Source of the DNA: Catenulisporales bacterium
GTDB lineage: Bacteria > Actinomycetota > Actinomycetes > Streptomycetales > Catenulisporaceae
Length of the DNA stretch: 38,493 bases
Direction: 5' to 3'
NCBI GenBank assembly: GCA_019510485.1
Contig: JAEKKI010000143.1
Location: 1 to 38,493 of the forward strand
This document shows positions 33,490 through 38,493 of this stretch, piece after piece. A model generated the notes under the pieces. That model was given only the letters and a program-made list of their open reading frames with translations. It made no database searches and had not been told where the DNA came from. The translations under genes were made by a program, and so were the position numbers. How positions within the stretch are numbered: position 1 is the stretch's first letter; each line of letters starts with the position of its first letter.

Positions 33490-34371
33490 TCAGGGCTGAA
33501 TGTTCTCCAGGTCTTCAAGGAGGCTGGGTTGCGTCGGCTTCCAGCCGAGCGTCGCCCGCGTGTAGGCGCTGGACGCCGGCTGGTCCATCGCGAAGATCGG
33601 GCCGAACGGGCCGAAGGTGTCCTGCGGCACTTCCTGGACCGGCAGGCCCAGGCGCCGGCCGATGACCGCCGCGATGTCCCGCACCGCATCGCCCTCGTCG
33701 CTGACGGCGTGCCAGGTCGTCCCGGCCGGTGCCGACTCCAGGGCCAGCCGGAACAGGACCGCGGCGTCGCGCGCGTGCACGGCCGGCCAGCGCTGGGTGC
33801 CGTCGCCCGGATAGCCGGCGACTCCGGTGCGCCGGGCGGTGTCGGTCAGCAGGCCGGCGAAGCCGCCTCGGCCCTCGTTGTGGACCGTGCGCGGCATGCG
33901 GACGGCTGTGCAGCGCACGCCGCGCGATGCGAGATCAAGGAGGGCCAGCAGCGTGCGGCCGCGGCCGGCGAGCGGTCCGCCGGTGGGCAGCGGGTCGGCC
34001 TCGGTGGAGGCGCGTCCCGGCATCGGGGGCGTGCCGGAGACCGCGACGATCGGGCGGTCGCTTCCGATGAGCGCCTCCCCCAGCGTGGCGACGGCGGCGC
34101 TCTCCTCGGCGATGGACTGCGCGAGCGCCTCGGGGGTGCTGTAGTCGCGGCCGAACGCCAGGCTGATCACGCCGTCGGCTTGGGCGGCGCCGGCCCGCAG
34201 GACGTCGAGGTCGGCCAGCGCTCCGGGCAGCGGCTCGGCGCCGGCGTCCTTAAGGGCTTGCACGGCGGCGTCCGAGCGGGCCAGGGCGAGGACGGTGTGG
34301 CCGTTGGCGACCAGTTCGGCGACGACGGCGGAGCCGATGGTGCCGGTGCCGCCGGTGACGAAGACATGCAT
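33490..34371 (-). CDS. Atypical SDR / NAD-dependent epimerase-like oxidoreductase
   Basis: 293 residues. The nucleotide-binding Rossmann motif is at the N-terminus (FVTGGTGTIGSAVV), followed by a strand-helix pattern and AVSGTPPMPGR. A canonical YxxxK active site is not evident, as in extended/atypical SDRs related to WcaG/NmrA. It probably binds NAD(P) and modifies or senses a small molecule. ATG 34371 has a GGGGAG site on the minus strand. It is divergent from a TetR gene with three matching operators in between, so it is almost certainly the regulator's target. A minus-strand -10 TAGAGT (34415-34410) abuts the first operator. Confidence 0.85.
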   Translation of the reverse strand: MHVFVTGGTGTIGSAVVAELVANGHTVLALARSDAAVQALKDAGAEPLPGALADLDVLRAGAAQADGVISLAFGRDYSTPEALAQSIAEESAAVATLGEALIGSDRPIVAVSGTPPMPGRASTEADPLPTGGPLAGRGRTLLALLDLASRGVRCTAVRMPRTVHNEGRGGFAGLLTDTARRTGVAGYPGDGTQRWPAVHARDAAVLFRLALESAPAGTTWHAVSDEGDAVRDIAAVIGRRLGLPVQEVPQDTFGPFGPIFAMDQPASSAYTRATLGWKPTQPSLLEDLENIQP

Positions 34372-34388
34372 GTGGTACTCCCCGGAAG

Positions 34389-34410
34389 TGATGGGACTGT
34401 TGTCGCATCA
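34389..34410. promoter_or_regulatory. TetR operator copy 1
   Basis: Inverted repeat TGATGGGAC-N4-GTCGCATCA, 8 of 9 arm positions matching, at the SDR promoter. Confidence 0.7.
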
Positions 34411-34420
34411 CTCTACACGG

Positions 34421-34442
34421 TGATGGGATATGTGTCCCATCG
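34421..34442. promoter_or_regulatory. TetR operator copy 2
   Basis: Inverted repeat TGATGGGAT-N4-GTCCCATCG with the same 9-4-9 geometry; the inner seven positions GATGGGA/TCCCATC are perfect. Confidence 0.7.
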
Positions 34443-34445
34443 CTT

Positions 34446-34467
34446 TGGCGGGACTCGGGTCCCATCA
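34446..34467. promoter_or_regulatory. TetR operator copy 3
   Basis: Inverted repeat TGGCGGGAC-N4-GTCCCATCA, 7 of 9 arm positions matching, ending 2 bp before the TetR -10 hexamer TATCCT (34470-34475). Confidence 0.65.
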
Positions 34468-34481
34468 CCTATCCTGGAGTC

Positions 34482-35060
34482 ATGGCTCGATGGGAACCGG
34501 GAGCGACCGAGCGCCTCGTGATCGCGGCCGTCGACCTGTTCACCGAGCAGGGCTACGACGCCACCACGGTGGCGCAGATCGCCGAACGGGCCGGCGTCAC
34601 CCGGAGCACCTTCTTCCGGCACTTCTCCGACAAGCGCGAAATCCTGGTCGCCGGCCAGCAGACGCTGAGCAAGCTGCTCGCCGACGGGATCACCGAGGCC
34701 CCCGCGGAGGCCGGCCCGCTCCAAGCGGTCGCCGCCGGCCTGGAGCGCGCGTCGGGCGCGATCGGGCGGACGAACCGCGAGCTCGCCCCGCGCATCAAGG
34801 CGGCGGTGGCGGCCAGCACCGAGCTTCAGGAGCGGCATGCGCTCAAGAGCGTCGGGATGGCGGCCGCCATGACAGCCGCGCTCGTCGCGCGCGGGGTGCC
34901 CGAGCCGACGGCGCATCTGGCGGGCGAGTTGGGGGTCCTGGCGTTCAAGCGGGGCCACGCTCAGTGGGCTGAGAGCGATGCTGATGACGACAAGGGGCTT
35001 GCTTACCATGCGCTGGCCGCCTTGGCGGAGTTGCGCGCGGCGACTGCATCGCTGGGATGA
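34482..35060 (+). CDS. TetR-family repressor
   Basis: 192 residues, normal length. The N-terminal DNA-binding domain covers about 8-55 (LFTEQGYDATTVAQIAERAG then VTRSTFFRHFSDKREIL); the rest is a helical ligand-binding and dimer domain. ATG 34482 lies 6 nt after TATCCT, so it may be leaderless, although GGAG also precedes it. Three 22-bp inverted repeats fill the space to the divergent SDR gene, including one just upstream of its own -10, which predicts autorepression and control of the SDR. The inducer is unknown. It converges with the small secreted-protein gene, 85 bp away. Confidence 0.92.
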   Translation: MARWEPGATERLVIAAVDLFTEQGYDATTVAQIAERAGVTRSTFFRHFSDKREILVAGQQTLSKLLADGITEAPAEAGPLQAVAAGLERASGAIGRTNRELAPRIKAAVAASTELQERHALKSVGMAAAMTAALVARGVPEPTAHLAGELGVLAFKRGHAQWAESDADDDKGLAYHALAALAELRAATASLG

Positions 35061-35145
35061 TCCAGCCTCGCCGAGCGCGACGGCGAAAGCTCCCGGCCCT
35101 GCCCGGGTCTTCGTGCACAGGCCGCGGTCGCGCACGCTCCGGCTT

Positions 35146-35700
35146 CTACGTCGAGGTGATCGTCAGGACCGCGCGGCCTGAGGTGCCGGTGACCCCGGGC
35201 GGCGCCAGGCAGGCGAGCAGGTCGACGCTCAGATCGGTGACGATCAGGGTCGCCGCGTCGCCGGCGAACTCGCCGCCGGTGATCGCGCCGGTGGCCAGGA
35301 CCACGGTCTGTCCGGCGGGATGGGTGGCGGTCCGGGTGAACGTGAAGGTGCTGCTGCGGCCGTTGTTCCAGTCCAGGGTCAAAACGCCGGTCCCGGTGTT
35401 GTCCAGGGTCAGGCAGGAGATGGTGTTCGTCAGCGTCACGGTGCTGGTGCCCGCCGTCACGCCGGGGTCCGTGGAGATGCACTGCGCCAGCGCATAGCGC
35501 GCCGTGGCCGCCACCGGCCGCGGGGCTAGCAGCAGCCCCGGCGAGTAGCTCACGGAGTGCGACCCCGTGCAGGTCACAGCCGCCGCCGCGGCCCTCGCGG
35601 GAGCGGACGCCGTGGTCAGAGCGAAAGTGGCGCCGAGCGCGAGGGCGCCGAGGAACGCCGCCGCTCCTCGCACGGGCCGCAGCGGGGAGATCGTGGGCAT
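35146..35700 (-). CDS. Small secreted protein of unknown function
   Basis: 184 residues from ATG 35700 (AGGA 4 nt upstream). A Sec signal peptide (PVRGAAAFLGALALGATFAL, cleavage near ARAAAAA) leads to a Thr/Ser-rich beta-type domain. It has four cysteines (in VTCTGS, AQCIS, ISCLTL and LACLAP) that could form two disulfides. No catalytic motif or known domain is recognised; similar hypothetical secreted proteins occur in actinomycetes. The minus strand has a TAGCAT -10 candidate upstream at about 35755-35760 and an ATTCGAAT palindrome beside it. It is divergent from the EF-hand gene. Confidence 0.7.
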   Translation of the reverse strand: MPTISPLRPVRGAAAFLGALALGATFALTTASAPARAAAAAVTCTGSHSVSYSPGLLLAPRPVAATARYALAQCISTDPGVTAGTSTVTLTNTISCLTLDNTGTGVLTLDWNNGRSSTFTFTRTATHPAGQTVVLATGAITGGEFAGDAATLIVTDLSVDLLACLAPPGVTGTSGRAVLTITST

Positions 35701-35895
35701 CGCATCCTGCCTTCGCGGGGTCGAAACCTGAGGTCGGAGCATTCGAATAATGCGATGCTAGGCGGCGACAGCCTGGCGTGGCATCGCCCTTTCGAGTGAA
35801 AAACGTCCCTATCGGGCCTGTCGGGTGAAAGGGCAGGAAAGGCCCGCAGGTGTACATCGCTCATGATGCGACCTAACCCGGCAGAGGGAAACACA

Positions 35896-36429
35896 ATGGA
35901 CGACATCACCGCGAAGCGGCTCGTCTTCGCCATGCTGGACGCCGACGGGGACGGGTTGATCTCCAGGGACGAGTACTTCGCACGCACCGAACGCGTGGCG
36001 GCGGCGACGGGCCGCTCGGCCGAGGATCCCCTGGTCGTCGCGGCGCGCGCGGCCGGGCGGGGAGCCTGGGCGGCGATGGACGCCGACGGCGACGGCGCAG
36101 TGACGTTCGAGGAGTACGCGGCCTGGGCCGGCGCGGAAGCCTTCGACGAGGTCTGCGAGCCGGTACTCGCCGGGTTGTTCGACCTCGCCGACACCGATCA
36201 GGACGGCGCGCTGAGCCTCCCGGAGTTCACCCTGCTGCGCACGGCGCTGGGGAACCCGGTGAGCAACATCGAGTCGGCCTTCGCCGCGCTGGACGCCGAC
36301 GGCGATGGATACGTCAGCCGCCAGGACTATCTCACTTCGGTGCGCGCACACGTCAGCGGAGAGAACTCCCCCATGGGCGAGGCCCTGTACAGCAGGGAGT
36401 TGGCCGGCGCGGCGGGCGCGAACGACTGA
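35896..36429 (+). CDS. Calcium-binding protein with four EF-hands (calerythrin-like)
   Basis: 177 residues from ATG 35896 (AGAGGGAA 5-6 nt upstream). Four EF-hand loops are visible: 15-26 (DADGDGLISRDE), 62-73 (DADGDGAVTFEE), 99-110 (DTDQDGALSLPE) and 133-144 (DADGDGYVSRQD). All have Asp/Gly at the key positions; loop 4 ends in Asp instead of Glu at position 12. There is no signal peptide, so it is cytosolic. It resembles the calerythrin/calmodulin-like proteins of actinomycetes that bind calcium as buffers or sensors. It is followed by a strong terminator and appears monocistronic. Confidence 0.92.
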   Translation: MDDITAKRLVFAMLDADGDGLISRDEYFARTERVAAATGRSAEDPLVVAARAAGRGAWAAMDADGDGAVTFEEYAAWAGAEAFDEVCEPVLAGLFDLADTDQDGALSLPEFTLLRTALGNPVSNIESAFAALDADGDGYVSRQDYLTSVRAHVSGENSPMGEALYSRELAGAAGAND

Positions 36430-36430
36430 T

Positions 36431-36459
36431 CAGGGCCGATCACGGCGGGATCGGCCCTG
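36431..36459 (+). terminator. Terminator hairpin after the EF-hand gene
   Basis: A perfect 11-bp stem (CAGGGCCGATC at 36431-36441, complement at 36449-36459) with a 7-nt loop, 2 bp after the stop codon. Confidence 0.75.
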
Positions 36460-36623
36460 CTGCGGATCTTAAGGACTGCCTGAGAATTCAGCGGCTCGTC
36501 GCCCCTGCCTTCCTGCAGGGTCATGGCCGGTGATCCGCCCTCGGTCGCCGCTGATGGATCCAGTTCCCGCGACGTGACATCTCACAGGGTGAGTAATCGG
36601 ATTCTGTATGGCGAACCGGCTGC

Positions 36624-36629
36624 TAGCTT
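36624..36629 (+). promoter_or_regulatory. -10 element for a leaderless MTHFR-like transcript
   Basis: TAGCTT ends 7 nt before ATG 36637. No clear -35 is seen. Confidence 0.45.
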
Positions 36630-36636
36630 CCAAGGC

Positions 36637-37611
36637 ATGGCGGATGACGGCGATGCCCTCACGAACCCGAGCTCGCCGGATCAAAGCCTCGCCAACCCGC
36701 ACGTGCTCCTGGCCAACGCCCGCGACAGGGGAGCGCTGCTGCTCGGCTTCGTGCCGCCCCGCCTGACCACCGGCCCTGAGCGCGTGCGCGAGATCGCCGA
36801 GGCCACGCTCGCCCGCCTGAACTCCCTCGACGTCGACGGCCTCGCGCTCTACGACATCGACGACGAGAGCGACCGCAACCCGGCCGAGCGTCCCTTCCCC
36901 TACCTCCCGACCATGGATCCGGCGACCTACCACGCCGAGTACCTCGGCGCCTGGGACCGCCCCACCGTCATCTACCGCTGCGTCGGCAAGTACAGCGGCA
37001 CCGAGCTCCGCACCTGGCTCCAGCAGGCGGACGCTCGCCGCGTCCACTCCGTGTTCGTCGGCGCGTCGTCGAAGGACAAGGACGTCCGGACCAGCCTGTC
37101 GCAAGCCCAGGCCCTCCGGCGTGGCGTCCGCCCCGACCTGCCGCTCGGCGGCGTCGCCATCACCGAGCGCACGGAGGAGCACCTGCGTCTGATCGCCAAG
37201 CAGGCCGCGGGCTGCACCTTCTTCATCTCCCAGGTCGTCTACAACGTCGACGCGGCCAAGAGCCTCGTCTCCGACTACTACTACGCGTGCCGCGAGCGCG
37301 GCCTGGCCCCGTGCCCGATCCTGTTCACCATCTCGGTCTGCGGCTCGGTCAAGACGCTCGCCTTCCTCAAGTGGCTCGGTGTAGACGTCCCGGGCTGGCT
37401 GGCGAACTCCCTGCGACACGCGGACGATACCCTCGCCGAGTCCTACGAGCACTGCGTCGCCACCGCCCGCGACCTGACCGCCTTCTGCCGCAAACTCGGC
37501 ATGCCCTTCGGCTTCCTGATCGAGAGCGTGTCGATCCGCCGGGTCGAGATCGAGGCGGCGGCGGCGCTGGCGCGCGAGGTGGGAGTGCTGCTCGGCCGCC
37601 GGGCCTCGTGA
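36637..37611 (+). CDS. Methylenetetrahydrofolate reductase-like protein
   Basis: 324 residues, close to MetF in length. LLGFVPPR near the N-terminus, a TIM-barrel-like alternation, and KQAAGCTFFISQVVYNVDAA (compare the GAdFaITQ..fd stretch of MetF) point to the MTHFR fold, with FAD expected. Several catalytic positions of E. coli MetF cannot be matched confidently, so the reaction (reduction of methylene-tetrahydrofolate) is a family-level inference. ATG 36637 is chosen because of TAGCTT 7 nt upstream (leaderless); the frame is open back to 36523 without a better start. It stands alone, followed by a change in base composition. Confidence 0.65.
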   Translation: MADDGDALTNPSSPDQSLANPHVLLANARDRGALLLGFVPPRLTTGPERVREIAEATLARLNSLDVDGLALYDIDDESDRNPAERPFPYLPTMDPATYHAEYLGAWDRPTVIYRCVGKYSGTELRTWLQQADARRVHSVFVGASSKDKDVRTSLSQAQALRRGVRPDLPLGGVAITERTEEHLRLIAKQAAGCTFFISQVVYNVDAAKSLVSDYYYACRERGLAPCPILFTISVCGSVKTLAFLKWLGVDVPGWLANSLRHADDTLAESYEHCVATARDLTAFCRKLGMPFGFLIESVSIRRVEIEAAAALAREVGVLLGRRAS

Positions 37612-37628
37612 AGGCGGGGATCCGGTAA

Positions 37629-38063
37629 CTACAAGCTCAGACCACCTGCGAGCACCTGCCGAGCATTCGAGACCGAGCAACAGCCAGTGTCGGCAGCGCA
37701 GCTGCCCGAGTCGCGCGCGCCGCAATCGACGGGCTGGCTCATTTTACCACTTGCGCTCAGCCAGCTCGCGAACCAGTTGACAGGACCGACTACCCACCCG
37801 TGCCGCAGGCGCTGAACACACTCGAGGCCGAACACCGTGTGTCAGGTACGCGACTCCTCAAGGCCGGGCCTCGACCGATCCTCACAGAGCGTGACGAGGC
37901 CCGGCCGTAGTCGTCTTGGGTCATCCTCGGACTCGCCATCACCACCATCTCCATCCACTGCGGGCTCTGGTGGCTGGCATGGATGCTGCAAGAACGCGTC
38001 TACGCGACACGACCCACGTCTCCCGAAAATCTGTCTCCCGATCGCGCGAACCGCGGACAATAG
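37629..38063 (+). pseudogene. Start-less open frame broken by one stop (possible gene remnants)
   Basis: In one frame the sequence is open from the TAA at 37626-37628 to TAG 37908-37910 (93 codons, no ATG or early GTG), then again to TAG 38061-38063. The second piece contains a convincing membrane-like stretch (VILGLAITTISIHCGLWWLA). The first piece includes ALNTLEAEHRVSGTRLLKAG. No family is recognised. Both could be remnants of one or two genes in the lower-GC region, or chance. The rest of 37612-38105 shows no better gene. Confidence 0.3.
37862..37906. repeat. 12-bp inverted repeat with 21-nt loop
   Basis: GGCCGGGCCTCG at 37862-37873 and its exact complement at 37895-37906. It can fold as a bidirectional terminator and lies between the MTHFR-like gene and the helicase gene, ending at the in-frame TAG 37908. 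Confidence 0.6.
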
Positions 38064-38105
38064 TGGTTCCGGCAACGATCGCCAACGATGCGAGGGGACA
38101 GGTCC

Positions 38106-38493
38106 ATGCCGCTTGACTGGAGCCGTGTCGGCGCGGGGAACAACAAGCCATTGCTGCGCCCTCGGGACGTCTACGCGGCTCTTCCCAACCGCCCCTGGTC
38201 GTATCTGCGGCATGAGCAGGGCGAAGTCTTGGACAAGTGGTTCGAACGTCGAGATGATCGCGACATCGTCATCAAGCAGAACACGGGCGGCGGGAAGACC
38301 GTCGATGCGCTCCTCATCGCGCAAAGCACTCTGAATGAAGGGCTCGGGCCCGCCGTCTACCTAGCCCCCGACACCTATCTCGCGAAACAGGTTCGAGCAG
38401 AGGCAGATCGCCTAGGAATCCCGACCACAGACGACGCCGAGGACTTCAAGTTCCGCCAGGGGAAGGCGATCCTCGTCGCAACGTTCCAGAAGC
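38106..38493 (+). CDS. DEAD/DEAH-box helicase, N-terminal part (runs off the window)
   Basis: ATG 38106 opens a frame without stop to the window end (129 codons). AGGGG lies 8 nt upstream. A Q-like segment (YLRHEQGEVLDKWFERR, 33-49) is followed by DIVIKQNTGGGKT with Walker A at 58-65, and PAVYLAPDTYLAKQVRAEADRLG as motif Ia, then RQGKAILVATFQK, typical of superfamily 2 helicases. Its third-position GC is visibly lower than in the core genes, suggesting an accessory-island gene. Helicases of this type occur in phage-defence and restriction-like loci, but the partner genes are outside the window, so the function is open. Confidence 0.85.
   Translation, partial: MPLDWSRVGAGNNKPLLRPRDVYAALPNRPWSYLRHEQGEVLDKWFERRDDRDIVIKQNTGGGKTVDALLIAQSTLNEGLGPAVYLAPDTYLAKQVRAEADRLGIPTTDDAEDFKFRQGKAILVATFQK

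Noticed and set aside
37612-37860. Possible tRNA or attachment site at the composition change
   Set aside because: A GCATTCGAGACC stretch looks only loosely like a T-arm; no cloverleaf or duplicated tRNA end was found.

Overview
The window is a high-GC, GC3-biased stretch typical of a mycelial actinomycete. Three things support this placement: an RbpA-type RNA polymerase-binding protein, many GTG/TTG starts, and many start codons lying 6-8 nt after a TANNNT -10 hexamer (leaderless genes). The species cannot be fixed from sequence alone; Catenulisporales/Streptomycetales-like is a guess. I see no rRNA, tRNA, CRISPR array, transposase or integrase.

Layout. (1) 1-5215: HAD hydrolase, a membrane protein with a PLD-like region next to a KamA-type radical SAM/PLP enzyme, a ROK-family repressor and a lipoprotein. 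(2) 5231-11723, minus strand: a fatty-acid beta-oxidation cluster led by a double-TetR regulator, followed by acyl-CoA dehydrogenase, thiolase, FadB-type bifunctional enzyme and a MaoC hydratase with its own leaderless promoter. (3) 11888-17496: a divergent oligopeptide-type ABC importer operon (binding lipoprotein, two permeases, fused double ATPase). It is preceded by a leaderless 45-codon ORF containing three Cys, behind a strong promoter. (4) 17513-20726: a multi-pass LPG-synthase-type membrane protein, a ketopantoate-reductase C-terminal remnant, a sortase-anchored protein carrying a DTG aspartyl-protease motif, a two-domain VOC protein and rbpA. (5) 21287-27895: secreted and surface functions, namely an Asp-box beta-propeller protein, an orphan Imm5-like protein, a membrane kinase fused to a solute-binding ectodomain, and a GH30 glycosidase with a ricin-type trefoil nested inside its catalytic domain.

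(6) 28033-33476: two overlapping ABC exporter genes (probably a heterodimer) facing a stand-alone NRPS-type condensation protein, with a shared 10-mer in both promoter regions. (7) 33490-36459: an SDR gene and a divergent TetR gene separated by three copies of a 22-bp inverted repeat, then a small secreted protein and a four-EF-hand protein. (8) 36624-37611: an MTHFR-like protein. (9) 37612-38493: visibly lower-GC DNA with start-less open frames, a long inverted repeat and the 5' part of a DEAD/DEAH helicase that runs off the window; this looks like the edge of an accessory island.

How the genes connect: the beta-oxidation genes form one pathway, and the importer operon is a complete transporter. 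The kinase ectodomain (sugar-binding type), the GH30 enzyme and the beta-propeller protein suggest polysaccharide sensing and use. A GAAAGTTTC-type palindrome recurs upstream of the GH30 gene and in two other intergenic regions, in one of them with one mismatch. The exporter/condensation block looks like a small secondary-metabolite or peptide export locus without a recognised synthetase in view.
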